This document shows, one piece after another, positions 46,705-55,791 of a DNA stretch of 64,000 nt; within the stretch, counting starts at the first letter, position 1; each line of letters starts with the position of its first letter. The stretch is from Burkholderiaceae bacterium (GTDB taxonomy: Bacteria; Pseudomonadota; Gammaproteobacteria; Burkholderiales; Burkholderiaceae_E). The notes beneath the pieces are model-generated. The model saw only the letters and a list, made by a program, of their open reading frames with translations, was not told the DNA's origin and did not search any database. The translations under genes were made by a program, and so were the position numbers. The DNA lies in the NCBI GenBank assembly GCA_021166725.1, contig JAJPES010000064.1:17202-81201 (forward strand), written 5' to 3'.

Positions 46705-46785
46705 CGGAATGCTCCTGTTGCGCCCTGCCCGCCGGCGCGGGAGGCTACGAAGAACTGCAGACGAAAAGGAGGGGGAGGAGGTGTG

Positions 46786-46923
46786 TCAGCGCGCGGGGCG
46801 CAGTAGCGGACCCAGCACCGACAGAAGGTGCAGTCCGCCGAGCGTCCGGTTGCCGGACGCCTGGAGAGGCAGGAGGGCGCGAAGAGCGCCGGACGCGCGG
46901 CGGCGGCCGCTGGGGGAATTCAT
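46786..46923 (-). CDS. Candidate leuA leader peptide (Leu-rich, apparently leaderless)
   Basis: 45 codons, ATG at 46923 and TGA at 46788-46786, ending 81 bases before leuA. Eleven residues are leucine, six of them within the stretch LHLLSVLGPLL near the end, including a CTA codon that is rare in GC-rich genomes. A promoter fits so that transcription starts at the A of the ATG. Within the frame an 8-bp hairpin, GCGTCCGG/CCGGACGC, lies at 46842-46860. After the stop comes a pyrimidine-rich CACACCTCCTCCCCCTCC that could pair with the leuA ribosome-binding site. No U-run terminator was found, so if attenuation exists it may act on translation or through Rho. Prediction from sequence only. Confidence 0.55.
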   Translation of the reverse strand: MNSPSGRRRASGALRALLPLQASGNRTLGGLHLLSVLGPLLRPAR

Positions 46924-46929
46924 CGGGGA

Positions 46930-46958
46930 AATATAGCGGCTTTGGCGGGGAGCGGCAA
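46930..46958 (-). promoter_or_regulatory. Sigma-70-type promoter for the leuA leader
   Basis: Minus strand: -35 TTGCCG (46958-46953), a 17-bp spacer, -10 TATATT (46935-46930). The predicted start, seven bases beyond the -10, is 46923, the first base of the leader ATG. Four and five of six consensus positions match with ideal spacing. Confidence 0.65.
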
Positions 46959-46983
46959 CCCGGAACCCGCTCGTCTCTCCGCC

Positions 46984-48777
46984 TCAGGTCTTCGGCAGCG
47001 TGACGCCCATTTGCCCCTGGTACTTGCCCCCGCGATCTCGATACGACGTTTCGCAAACCTCATCGGACTCGAGAAAAATAACCTGTGCGCAACCTTCGTT
47101 CGCGTAGATCTTGGCAGGTAATGGAGTGGTATTGGAGAACTCGAGAGTGACATGACCCTCCCACTCCGGTTCCAAAGGCGTTACATTTACTATGATACCG
47201 CAGCGCGCGTACGTCGAATTATGGACGATTATCCCGTTCGCGACGAAATTCTGCAGCCTTGGTATATGAAGGTCATATACCTCTTCCTCTCCGGCCGGTT
47301 CGATCGACGTCACCACGTCCCATAAAGGCCCATCGGCAAGACCCAGCAATTCGGAATTCGCAGTTGCATGTGCGAGGGCGGTCGCCACTTGGAGCGGCAC
47401 CGATTGACTTGGTTGCGTCCGGTGAAATCCCGCGGAGGCGAACGTAATCCCTGCGCCGGCAACGGCCGAGCGAAGCATCGGCCACGCCTCGCGAGGAAGC
47501 GTGTCGAAATTGCTTCGGATGCGTTCGCAGCCGAGTCGCGGAAGAATGTCCTCCTCGAGTCGCCTTTGCTTGATCGAATCAGGCCAGAAGCCAATTTCAG
47601 CCGCGAAGCGGGCGATCGCAGTACGGTCGTTTATCTGGACGCGATATGCATCGGTTCCGACTGCGGTTCGCTTCTCACGGATCAAAGAAAAAATGCCGAA
47701 ACGCTGCAACAAGTGGTGGACATCCTCGATCAGTCGGCGAGAGCCCGAGTAATATTCGAGGAAAAAACTTTCGCCATGGCGAAAAACGCTGCCGTCGCCG
47801 GAAAAAAGCGCCTGGAGGAAAATCCGGACCGACTGTTTCGGAGCCGTAAATACGACCTGGGGAATGAATTTTTCGAGGGCTCCGACATCGAGGCGATATC
47901 CGGAAAGCCATTGCGTCATGCGGTTTCGCTTGACGACACCGCCTCGTCCCCGTTGATTCACGATTCGGTAGCCGAATCGCGGTCGCCGAGAAACGCATCC
48001 AAGTCCGCCCTTCGCAACGCAGTCCTCGAGAAGACGTCCCAGCACCGGGTCTGAACTCGTGAAAGCTGGGCTGCGTCCTGGCGTGCTGCACTGCCCCTCG
48101 GAAATCATCAGCCCCAGGAGCGCGGCTTCCCAATCGGGCAGGGGCGTCTTGCCGAAGATCGGGATTTCACGGACTACGGCGATTCGATCTCCGGGTTGCA
48201 GTGACCCGAGCGCAGTCCAACCGTGTAACTGCCGAAGCGGATGGTTTGCAGTGGCTCGGATACGCAGACCGGCCTTGGTGCGCAACTCGAAAACCGGCTT
48301 GCGCCCTTGAGGGATCAGTTCTGCAATCCGAGCGGTCTGCTGCCGCCAGCCGTCCAGTGCGATCGTCTTGCGACCCCATCCGAAGTCCGTGATCGGCAGG
48401 TATGCGCCCGACTCCGCATCGACAATCCTTGTGTCCGCGGTCAAGCACTTTCCCAGGCAAATCGTCAGCACGTTCCGCGGAATGCGGAAGAACTCCACCG
48501 TGCGCGCCAGCGCGAACGAATTCGGCGGAATGATGCAGACGTCGCCCGTGAAATCCACGAAGGAGTCGGCGTCGAAGTTCTTCGGGTCGACGATCGTCGA
48601 GTTGATGTTGGTGAAGATCTTGAACTCGCGTGCGACGCGCACGTCGTAGCCGTAGCTCGAGGTGCCGTAGCTGACGATCTTCTGGCCGTTGGCGGTGCGC
48701 ACCTGGCCGGCCTCGAAGGGCTCGATCATGCCTTCTGCCGCCATCCGGCGGATCCAACGGTCGGATTTGACGCTCAT
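46984..48777 (-). CDS. dcd: dCTP deaminase precursor interrupted by an intein
   Basis: 597 codons from the ATG at 48777 (MSVKSDRW); the 28 extra codons upstream are not family-like. Residues 1-110 are the N-terminal part of Dcd. Residues 111-520 are an intein. The rest ([37 protein letters not shown]) completes Dcd. Joined exteins give 187 residues, the usual size. The catalytic serine, Ser111 by Escherichia coli numbering, is the +1 residue after the splice point, and Arg115 follows in STYAR; the catalytic glutamate is in VTLEF. The enzyme makes dUTP from dCTP for dTMP synthesis, so function depends on splicing. Confidence 0.93.
   Translation of the reverse strand: MSVKSDRWIRRMAAEGMIEPFEAGQVRTANGQKIVSYGTSSYGYDVRVAREFKIFTNINSTIVDPKNFDADSFVDFTGDVCIIPPNSFALARTVEFFRIPRNVLTICLGKCLTADTRIVDAESGAYLPITDFGWGRKTIALDGWRQQTARIAELIPQGRKPVFELRTKAGLRIRATANHPLRQLHGWTALGSLQPGDRIAVVREIPIFGKTPLPDWEAALLGLMISEGQCSTPGRSPAFTSSDPVLGRLLEDCVAKGGLGCVSRRPRFGYRIVNQRGRGGVVKRNRMTQWLSGYRLDVGALEKFIPQVVFTAPKQSVRIFLQALFSGDGSVFRHGESFFLEYYSGSRRLIEDVHHLLQRFGIFSLIREKRTAVGTDAYRVQINDRTAIARFAAEIGFWPDSIKQRRLEEDILPRLGCERIRSNFDTLPREAWPMLRSAVAGAGITFASAGFHRTQPSQSVPLQVATALAHATANSELLGLADGPLWDVVTSIEPAGEEEVYDLHIPRLQNFVANGIIVHNSTYARCGIIVNVTPLEPEWEGHVTLEFSNTTPLPAKIYANEGCAQVIFLESDEVCETSYRDRGGKYQGQMGVTLPKT
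47218..48447 (-). mobile_element. Intein with LAGLIDADG-type homing endonuclease in dcd
   Basis: 410 residues. Starts with Cys1 in [10 protein letters not shown] (block A), block B as [15 protein letters not shown], dodecapeptide motifs [10 protein letters not shown] and LFSGDGSV (blocks C and E), C-terminal blocks [24 protein letters not shown], ending His-Asn, with Ser as the +1 nucleophile. All splicing residues are in place. In the first dodecapeptide the acidic residue is Glu instead of Asp, so endonuclease activity is plausible but not certain. Base composition is near half G+C, lower than the flanking exteins, which fits a later arrival. Confidence 0.93.
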
Positions 48778-49035
48778 GTTTTCGCTTCGGAGGAGTCGCT
48801 TCGGGAGAGGACGGCGGATGCGGTGCGCGCGCCGGGTGTCGAGCCGCTCGGCGTTCTGCAAGCGCCGATTTCCGCAAGCCGGATTCTAGCAATCGCCGCG
48901 CGTGCTCCGATTGGTGCATGATGCCGATCACACGCACCGGCAGCGGTGCGCTACGAACCTGTCGCAGAAGCAGGTCCGGACCCATCCGACCCCGCCGCGC
49001 GGCGCGGCGGGCGATCCGCCCTTCGAGGAGGCTTC

Positions 49036-49500
49036 ATGGAACAGACCGTGACGATGACGGTGAACGGCAAGCCCGTTTCCGCCCGAATCGATCGCCGAAT
49101 GCTGCTCGTCCAGTTCATTCGCGAGCAGTTGCAGCTCACCGGTACACACATCGGCTGCGACACCGCTCAATGCGGCGCCTGCACCATCCACCTCGACGGG
49201 CGCGCGATCAAGTCGTGCTCGATTCTCGCCGTGCAGGCCGAAGGCGCGTCGATCACGACGATCGAAGGCCTGGCCAACGGCGAGCTGCACCCGATGCAGA
49301 AAGCGTTCAACGACTGCCACGCGCTGCAGTGCGGCTTCTGCACGCCGGGCATGGTGATGTCGGCCGTGCAGCTGCTGAAGGACAACCCGAACCCCACCGA
49401 AGCCGAGATCCGCGAGGGGCTCGAGGGCAACCTGTGCCGCTGCACCGGGTACCAGAACATCGTGCGCGCGATCGAGCAGGTCGCCGCCGGCGGCAACTGA
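49036..49500 (+). CDS. Molybdenum hydroxylase 2Fe-2S subunit (CoxS-like)
   Basis: 154 residues from the ATG at 49036 (GAGGAGG just upstream). Plant-type 2Fe-2S site [15 protein letters not shown] and the second cluster pair CGFCTPGM...[10 protein letters not shown], the standard layout of the small subunit of xanthine/CO dehydrogenase-type enzymes. Relays electrons from the Mo site to FAD in the medium subunit. First gene of the operon with the large and medium subunits and maturation genes. Confidence 0.93.
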   Translation: MEQTVTMTVNGKPVSARIDRRMLLVQFIREQLQLTGTHIGCDTAQCGACTIHLDGRAIKSCSILAVQAEGASITTIEGLANGELHPMQKAFNDCHALQCGFCTPGMVMSAVQLLKDNPNPTEAEIREGLEGNLCRCTGYQNIVRAIEQVAAGGN

Positions 49501-49516
49501 ATCGGCGGAGGACGAG

Positions 49517-51883
49517 ATGACCGACCTTTCCAACGCACCCGCCTCGCCCATCGGACAGGCGCTGAAGCGGCGCGAAGATCGCCGCTTCCTCACCGGAACC
49601 GGCCAGTACACCGACGACGTCGTGCTGCACGGCCAGACCTACGGCGTCTTCGTGCGCTCGCCGCATGCACACGCGCGCATCGTCTCGATCGATAGCGCGC
49701 CGGCGAAGGCCGCGCCCGGCGTCGTCGACGTGATCACCGGCGCCGACCTCGCCGAAGCGAAGGTCGCCGGCCTGCCCTGCGGATGGCTGATCCACTCGAA
49801 GGACGGTTCGCCGATGAAGGAGCCGCCGCACCCGGTGCTCGCGCAGGGCAAGGTGCGCTACGTCGGAGATGCCGTCGCACTGGTCGTCGCCGAGACGCTG
49901 CTGCAGGCGAAGGACGCGGCCGAGCTCGTCGAGGTCGAGTACGACGTGCTGCCGGCGGTCGTCGACACGGCGGCCGCGGCGTCGGCGCAGGCGCTGGTGC
50001 ACGACGACGTGCCGAACAACCTCTGCTACGACTGGGCGCACGGCGACCGGGCGGCCGTGGACGCGGCCTTCGCGAAAGCCGCGCACGTCACGCGGCTCGA
50101 CTTCGTGAACAACCGGCTGATCCCGAACGCGATGGAGCCGCGCGCGGCCAACGCGATGTACACGAAGCACGACGACAGCTACACGCTGTACGTCGCCAAC
50201 CAGAACCCGCACGTCGAGCGGCTGCTGATGTGCGCATTCGTACTGGGCCTGCCCGAGTCGAAGGTGCGCGTGATCGCTCCCGATGTCGGCGGCGGCTTCG
50301 GCTCGAAGATCTTCCTCTACCCGGAGGAAACGGCGCTCGTCTGGGCGAGCAAGCGCGTGGGCCGCCCGATCAAGTGGACGGCCGAACGCAGCGAATCGTT
50401 CCTCTCCGACGCGCACGGCCGCGACCACGTCACGACCGCCGAAATGGCGATGGACGCAGAAGGACACTTCCTCGCATTGCGCGTGAATACGGTCGCCAAC
50501 CTCGGCGCCTACCTGTCCACCTTCGCTTCCGCCGTGCCGACGATCCTGTACGGCACGCTGCTCGCCGGCCAGTACCGCACGCCGGCGATCCATGTCGACG
50601 TGAAAGGCGTGTTCACGAACACGGCGCCCGTCGACGCCTATCGCGGCGCAGGCAGGCCGGAGGCGTCGTTCGTCATCGAGCGGATCGCCGAGCAGTGCGC
50701 GCGCGAGCTCGGCATCGATCCGGCCGAGATCCGCCGTCGCAACTTCATTGGCGAGTTTCCGTACGCGACGCCGGTCGGTCTCACTTACGACAGCGGCGGC
50801 TATGCCGCCTCGCTCGATCGAGCGCAGCAGCTGGCCGACGTCGCCGCGTTCCCGGCGCGCAAGGAAGAAGCCGCCCGCCGCGGCATGCTTCGCGGCCTGG
50901 GCTACTCGTGCTACATCGAAGCCTGCGGCATCGCCCCGTCGAGCATCGCCGGCGCACTGGGCGCTCGTGCCGGCCTCTTCGAGGCCGGAGAAGTACGTGT
51001 GCACCCGACGGGCACCGTCACCGTGTTCACCGGTGCGCACAGCCACGGCCAGGGGCACGAGACGACCTTCGCGCAGGTGGTCGCCGGCAAGCTCGGGCTG
51101 CCGGTGGAGAACGTCGAGATCGTGCACGGCGACACCGGGCGCATCCCGTTCGGCATGGGCACCTACGGCAGCCGCTCGCTGGCCGTCGGCGGCACGGCGA
51201 TCGTGATGGCAGTGGACAAGATCATCGCCAAGGGCAAGAAGATCGCCGCACACCTGCTGGAGGCGGCCGACTCCGACATCGAGTTCGAGAACGGCGAATT
51301 CCGCGTGGCCGGCACCGACCGCAAGCTGCCCTTCGCGCAGGTATCGCTCGCCGCCTACGTGCCGCACAACTATCCGCACGACAAGCTCGAACCGGGCCTG
51401 AACGAGAACGCGTTCTACGACCCGAGCAACTTCACCTACCCGGCCGGCTCGCACATCTGCGAAGTGGAAGTCGATCCGCAGACGGGGCAGACGCGCATCG
51501 TGCAGTTCGTCGCCGTCGACGACTTCGGCAACATCGTGAATCCGATGATCGTCGAGGGACAGGTGCACGGCGGCGTCGCGCAGGGGCTCGGGCAGGCGAT
51601 GCTCGAAGGCTGCCGATACGATGCCGAGTCGGGGCAGTTGCTCACCGGTTCGATGATGGACTACACGCTGCCGCGCGCCGACGACCTGCCGCGCTTCGTC
51701 GTCGACACGACGGTCACGCCGTGCACGCACAACCCGTTGGGCGTGAAGGGCTGCGGCGAGGCCGGCGCGATCGGCGCGCCTTCCGCATTCATCAACGCGC
51801 TGACCGACGCGCTCGGCGTGCGCGACGTGCCGATGCCGGCGACGGCCGAACGCGTCTGGCGCATCGCCAACGGAATGGCCTGA
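49517..51883 (+). CDS. Molybdenum hydroxylase large subunit (CoxL form II-like)
   Basis: 788 residues. Xanthine dehydrogenase-type molybdopterin-binding subunit: [27 protein letters not shown] at the N-terminal domain, [15 protein letters not shown], and a C-terminal [17 protein letters not shown] containing the catalytic glutamate. The active-site loop reads [11 protein letters not shown]; it is not the AYXCSFR motif of true (form I) CO dehydrogenases, and AYRGAGR is the form II signature. So hydroxylation of an organic substrate is more likely than CO oxidation. Forms a heterotrimer with the genes at 49036 and 51897. Confidence 0.93.
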   Translation: MTDLSNAPASPIGQALKRREDRRFLTGTGQYTDDVVLHGQTYGVFVRSPHAHARIVSIDSAPAKAAPGVVDVITGADLAEAKVAGLPCGWLIHSKDGSPMKEPPHPVLAQGKVRYVGDAVALVVAETLLQAKDAAELVEVEYDVLPAVVDTAAAASAQALVHDDVPNNLCYDWAHGDRAAVDAAFAKAAHVTRLDFVNNRLIPNAMEPRAANAMYTKHDDSYTLYVANQNPHVERLLMCAFVLGLPESKVRVIAPDVGGGFGSKIFLYPEETALVWASKRVGRPIKWTAERSESFLSDAHGRDHVTTAEMAMDAEGHFLALRVNTVANLGAYLSTFASAVPTILYGTLLAGQYRTPAIHVDVKGVFTNTAPVDAYRGAGRPEASFVIERIAEQCARELGIDPAEIRRRNFIGEFPYATPVGLTYDSGGYAASLDRAQQLADVAAFPARKEEAARRGMLRGLGYSCYIEACGIAPSSIAGALGARAGLFEAGEVRVHPTGTVTVFTGAHSHGQGHETTFAQVVAGKLGLPVENVEIVHGDTGRIPFGMGTYGSRSLAVGGTAIVMAVDKIIAKGKKIAAHLLEAADSDIEFENGEFRVAGTDRKLPFAQVSLAAYVPHNYPHDKLEPGLNENAFYDPSNFTYPAGSHICEVEVDPQTGQTRIVQFVAVDDFGNIVNPMIVEGQVHGGVAQGLGQAMLEGCRYDAESGQLLTGSMMDYTLPRADDLPRFVVDTTVTPCTHNPLGVKGCGEAGAIGAPSAFINALTDALGVRDVPMPATAERVWRIANGMA

Positions 51884-51896
51884 CGAGGAGACGGAC

Positions 51897-52691
51897 ATGT
51901 ACGGATTCGAATACCAGCGCCCTTCCAGCGTCGCCGATGCGGTGCGCGCAAGCGGCGCCGATGCGCGCTACCTGGCGGGCGGGCAGAGTCTGGTGCAATC
52001 GATGAAGCTGCGGCTCGCGTCGGCGAGCACGCTCGTCGATCTCGCGTCGATCTCCGGTTTGCGCGGCGTCTCTCGCGAAGGCAATGCGCTGAAGATCGGC
52101 GCGATGACGCGCCACTCCGAGGTGGCACGCTCGCCGGAGGTACGCGCGGCGATTCCCGCGCTCGCCGATCTGGCCGACGGCATCGGCGACCCGATGGTGC
52201 GCAACCAGGGAACGATCGGCGGCTCGCTGGCGAACGCCGATCCGGCGGCCGACTACCCGGCGGCCGCGCTCGGCCTGGGTGCGACGATCGAAACCGATCG
52301 GCGCACGATCGCTGCCGACGACTTCTTCGTCGATCTGTTCACCACCGCACTCCAGCCAGGGGAGCTGATCGTCGCCGTGCGCTTTCCGCTGGTCAAGCGC
52401 GCGGCGTACGTGAAGTTGCGCCAGCCGGCTTCGCGCTTCGCGCTGGTCGGCGTGTTCGTGAGCCAGGGCGAGCAGGGCGTGCGGGTGGCCGTCACCGGGG
52501 CGCGTTCGCACGCGTTCCGCGTGTCCGAGATGGAGCAGGCACTCGCGCGCGACTTCTCTCCGCAGGCGATCGAAGGCGTGAAAGTCGATGCTGCGGGCTG
52601 CAACAGCGATCTGCACGGTTCGGCCGAGTACCGAGCGGCGATGATCGGCGTGCTCGCCAAACGCGCGGTCACCAGGGCGCGCGAGCAATAG
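51897..52691 (+). CDS. Molybdenum hydroxylase FAD subunit (CoxM-like)
   Basis: 264 residues. FAD domain of the vanillyl-alcohol-oxidase fold: YLAGGQSLVQSMKLRLA for the AGGxS/LV flavin motif, LADGIGDPMVRNQGTIGGSLANADPAADYPAA for the TIGG motif, then the CO_deh_flav_C domain. Accepts electrons from the 2Fe-2S subunit. The start lies 13 bases after the large-subunit stop, with GAGGAG in the gap. Confidence 0.93.
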   Translation: MYGFEYQRPSSVADAVRASGADARYLAGGQSLVQSMKLRLASASTLVDLASISGLRGVSREGNALKIGAMTRHSEVARSPEVRAAIPALADLADGIGDPMVRNQGTIGGSLANADPAADYPAAALGLGATIETDRRTIAADDFFVDLFTTALQPGELIVAVRFPLVKRAAYVKLRQPASRFALVGVFVSQGEQGVRVAVTGARSHAFRVSEMEQALARDFSPQAIEGVKVDAAGCNSDLHGSAEYRAAMIGVLAKRAVTRAREQ

Positions 52692-52703
52692 GCGACGCGC
52701 GCG

Positions 52704-53621
52704 ATGCGGCCGGCCGATGTCGACGAAACGCTGCAGCTGCTCGCCGGCGAGGATTACCTCGCCGGCCGCTCGCTGGCCACGGCGGTCTTTCTCGCGCTGC
52801 GGCTCGGTCGTCCGCTGCTGCTCGAGGGCGAGGCCGGCGTAGGCAAGACCGAACTGGCGAAGGTGCTCGCCAGGGCGTTGCAGGCGCCGCTGATCCGCTT
52901 GCAGTGCTACGAGGGACTGGACGTCGCGTCGGCTGCCTACGAGTGGAACGTCGCGCGACAGATGCTCGAGATCCGCGTGGCCGAGGCCGGTCATGAAGCC
53001 GACCGCGAGCGGCTGCTGCGCAGCCTGTATTCGCGCGAGATGCTGATCGAGCGTCCGCTGCTGCAGGCGCTCACGCAGCCGGTCTCGCCGGTGCTGCTGA
53101 TCGACGAACTCGACCGCGCCGACGAGCCCTTCGAGGCGTTCCTGCTCGAGGTGCTCGCCGAGTCGCAGCTGTCGATTCCCGAGTTCGGAACGATCCGCGC
53201 CGAGCACCCGCCGATCGTCGTCATCACGTCGAACCGCACGCGCGAGATCCACGATGCGCTCAAGCGCCGCTGCCTGTACGCGTGGGTCGATTACCCCGAC
53301 GCGACGCGCGAGCTCGACATCATCCGGCGCAAGGCGGGCAACGCCGGCGAGCGGCTCGCGCAGCAGGTGGTCGGTTTCGTGCAGCGCGCGCGCGCGCTCG
53401 ACCTGTTCAAGGCTCCCGGCGTGGCCGAGACGATCGACTGGGCCAACGCGCTGGTCGCGCTCGACACGCTGTCACTCGATCCGCAGTCGGTGTCCGACAC
53501 GCTCGGCGTGCTGCTGAAGTACCAGGACGACATCGCTCGCATCGACGCCGGCGCCGGAGCGGCCATCCTCGAGGAGCTGCGCGCGGAGGGGATCCTCGAG
53601 CGTCATCCGGCCCGGGTCTAG
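52704..53621 (+). CDS. MoxR-family AAA+ ATPase (CoxD-like)
   Basis: 305 residues. Walker A EGEAGVGKTELAKVLA near residue 40, Walker B LLIDELDRADEPFEAFLLEVL and sensor-1 VITSNRTREIHDALKRR. In cox operons this chaperone-like ATPase acts with the VWA protein CoxE to mature the Mo site. Here a 272-bp repeat element separates the two genes. The amber stop is shared with the edge of that element. Confidence 0.9.
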   Translation: MRPADVDETLQLLAGEDYLAGRSLATAVFLALRLGRPLLLEGEAGVGKTELAKVLARALQAPLIRLQCYEGLDVASAAYEWNVARQMLEIRVAEAGHEADRERLLRSLYSREMLIERPLLQALTQPVSPVLLIDELDRADEPFEAFLLEVLAESQLSIPEFGTIRAEHPPIVVITSNRTREIHDALKRRCLYAWVDYPDATRELDIIRRKAGNAGERLAQQVVGFVQRARALDLFKAPGVAETIDWANALVALDTLSLDPQSVSDTLGVLLKYQDDIARIDAGAGAAILEELRAEGILERHPARV

Positions 53622-53891
53622 GAGGCTGTCGGACTATGGACAGCGGTCGCGTTCGAGCCGGAAAGCCGCGAGGCAAGGCGCCGGTTCCGGTCGATAGCCG
53701 TAGCTATCGGCCGGGTTCGGCAACGCCGCATCGCGGCTTTCTGGCTCGAACCCGCAGGGCAGAGGACGGCAGGGCGCATTGCCGCGTTACGCGAAGGGAT
53801 CGATACCGCCCGGTATCGACCCCTTCGCGCGCCTTGCACTGCATCCCTGCCGTCCTCTGCGCGACCCCTGTCCATAGTCCGACAGCCTCCT
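53620..53891. mobile_element. 272-bp miniature inverted-repeat element (full copy) inside the cox operon
   Basis: 24-bp perfect terminal inverted repeats begin AGGAGGCTGTCGGACTAT (53620-53643, complement at 53868-53891). Inside are two large hairpins: a 21-bp stem with one mismatch (53651-53671 with 53731-53751) and a nested one pairing 53759-53774 with 53845-53860, containing an 18-bp stem (53791-53828). No coding capacity. It begins on the amber stop of the MoxR gene. A second copy in the opposite orientation starts at 63767. Non-autonomous mobile element is the best reading; no transposase is in the window. Confidence 0.85.
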
Positions 53892-53901
53892 TAGTACGCC
53901 G

Positions 53902-55119
53902 ATGCCCGGTCGCATCGCCGAGAACATCGCGCACTTCGCTCGCGTGCTGCGCGCGGCGGGGCTCCCGGTAGGCTCCGACCGCGTTCTCGCCGGCATCGCC
54001 GCGGTGGAGCTGGTGGGACTCGAACGGCGCGACGACGTCCGCGACGCGCTGGCGGCGGTGATGATCGACCGGCACGAGCAGCAGCCGGTGTTCGATGCAG
54101 CGTTCGCCGCGTTCTGGCGCGACCCGAAACTGCTCGAGCGGCTGATGTACCTGATGCTGCCGCGGGTCGAAGGACGCCCCGGGGCGACGGCGCCGCCGCA
54201 GCGACCGCGTCGCGTCGAGGAAGCGCTCTCGCCGCCGGCCCCGCGACATACGCCGTCGGCGCCCCGTGACGCCGACGAGCACCGCATCGAGGCGATTCTC
54301 GGCTTCTCCGAGCGCGAGCGGCTGCAACACGCCGATTTCGAGAGCATGTCGGCCAGCGAGTTCGCCCTCGCCCGGCGGCTCGCCGAGACCGTGCCGCTGC
54401 CGGTGCGCCCGCTGCGCACGCGCCGACTCGCCCCGTCGGCGCGCGGGCGCATCGACCTGCGCCGCGCGCTGCGCCGACTCGCGCGCGCACCCGACACGAT
54501 CGACCTGCCGCGCTCGTCGCCGCGCCTGCGCACGCCGCCGCTCGTCGTGCTGATCGACATCTCGGGTTCGATGGATCGCTACGCGCGCGCGTTCCTGCAC
54601 TACGCATACGGGCTCACGCAACGCCATCATCGCGTGCACACGCTGGTGTTCGGCACGCGGCTCACCGACATCACGCGCTGCCTGCGTCACCGTGATCCGG
54701 ACGTCGCGATCGAAAGCGCCGACGCACTGGTGCAGGACTGGAAGGGCGGCACGCGCATCGCGTCGAACCTGGCGCTGTTCAACCGGCGCTGGGCGCGTCG
54801 GCTGCTCACCGGCAACGCGGCGCTGCTGCTCGTCACCGACGGGCTCGATCGTGACGAACACGGTTCGCTGTCCGCGGAAGCGGCGCGGCTGTCGCGCTAT
54901 GCGCATCAGCTGGTCTGGCTCAATCCGCTGCTGCGCTACGAGGGATTCGAGCCGCGGGCCAGCGGCGTGCGCGCGCTGCTGCCGCACGTCGACCGAATGC
55001 TTCCGGTGCACAATCTGTCGAGTCTTGCCGAACTGGCGACGGCGCTGCGAGCGCCGGAGCCCCGGCACGGTGCGTGCAGCCGTTCCAGGTCGCGACCACC
55101 CATGGAGTCTCCGACATGA
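53902..55119 (+). CDS. VWA-domain protein CoxE-like
   Basis: 405 residues from ATG. The N-terminal half is the CoxE helical region; the second half is a von Willebrand A domain with the metal-ion site DISGSMDRYARAFLHYAYG (DxSxS), VFGTRLTDITRCL, then WKGGTRIASNLALFN and LLLVTDGLDRDE. Works with the MoxR ATPase in Mo-site maturation. The start is 10 bases after the repeat element, so the element now lies in its leader. Stop overlaps the next start. Confidence 0.9.
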   Translation: MPGRIAENIAHFARVLRAAGLPVGSDRVLAGIAAVELVGLERRDDVRDALAAVMIDRHEQQPVFDAAFAAFWRDPKLLERLMYLMLPRVEGRPGATAPPQRPRRVEEALSPPAPRHTPSAPRDADEHRIEAILGFSERERLQHADFESMSASEFALARRLAETVPLPVRPLRTRRLAPSARGRIDLRRALRRLARAPDTIDLPRSSPRLRTPPLVVLIDISGSMDRYARAFLHYAYGLTQRHHRVHTLVFGTRLTDITRCLRHRDPDVAIESADALVQDWKGGTRIASNLALFNRRWARRLLTGNAALLLVTDGLDRDEHGSLSAEAARLSRYAHQLVWLNPLLRYEGFEPRASGVRALLPHVDRMLPVHNLSSLAELATALRAPEPRHGACSRSRSRPPMESPT

Positions 55120-55751
55120 ACCTGCAGGGCGAACGACTGATCCCGGCGACACCGGAAGCGACGTGGGCGGCGCTCAACGACCCCGAAACGCTGAAGGCCT
55201 GCATCAACGGATGCGAGTCGCTCGAGCGAACCGGCGACGACGAATACCTGGCGACGATCGCGATGCGCGTCGGTCCGGTGAACGCGCGCTTCAAGGGGCG
55301 CCTGAAGCTGCAGAACGTGGTGCCGCCGTCGTCGTACACGATCGCCTTCGACGGACAGGGCGGAGCGGCCGGCTTCGGCAAGGGATCCGCCGACGTGCAG
55401 TTGTCGCCCGACCCGGGGGGCACGCGGCTGGCCTACAACGCCAAGGCGCAGGTCGGCGGCAAGCTGGCGCAAGTGGGATCGCGCCTGATCGACGGCGCTG
55501 CTGCGAAAATAGCGGAGGACTTCTTCGCCGCCTTCGAGTCGCGCCTGAGCGCCACCGCACGCGCGGTCGACGAGACCATCGTCAACGAAGCGGCGGCTGG
55601 CGCAACGGTCGGCCGCGAAGAGGCAGGTACCGGCGGCGCGGCATCCATCGAGACCCGCCGCGCTGCGCCGTCCGGCTCGTCGCTGCGCTGGCTCGCATGG
55701 ATCGTCGCGATCGTCGTCGTCGCGGCGCTCATCGCGTACTGGCGCCGTTGA
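55116..55751 (+). CDS. coxG: CoxG-like SRPBCC protein with C-terminal membrane anchor
   Basis: 211 residues from ATG at 55116 (GGAG upstream, ATGA overlap with the preceding stop). SRPBCC/START-like fold of the CO dehydrogenase subunit G family in residues 1-150 (GERLIPATPEATWAAL, FKGRLKLQNVVPPSSY, AQVGGKLAQVGSRLIDGAAAKI). It ends in a single transmembrane helix (WLAWIVAIVVVAALIAYW). In the known cox system CoxG recruits the enzyme to the membrane or delivers quinone; that role here is inferred. Confidence 0.88.
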   Translation: MNLQGERLIPATPEATWAALNDPETLKACINGCESLERTGDDEYLATIAMRVGPVNARFKGRLKLQNVVPPSSYTIAFDGQGGAAGFGKGSADVQLSPDPGGTRLAYNAKAQVGGKLAQVGSRLIDGAAAKIAEDFFAAFESRLSATARAVDETIVNEAAAGATVGREEAGTGGAASIETRRAAPSGSSLRWLAWIVAIVVVAALIAYWRR

Positions 55752-55791
55752 CGAACACCGGGCGAAAGCCCACTGCTTCGGAGGGAACCGG

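Noticed and set aside
46705..46785. Intrinsic attenuator terminator before leuA
   Set aside because: The CCCGC/GCGGG hairpin close to leuA has no U tract, so classical transcription attenuation is not supported; a translation-level model is given instead.
42625..46806. 1393-codon plus-strand open frame
   Set aside because: Antisense to pnp, rpsO and leuA, which are certain; translation shows no domain.
49517..51883. True aerobic CO dehydrogenase
   Set aside because: The active-site loop is AYRGAGR, the form II signature, without the Cu-binding cysteine motif of form I enzymes.
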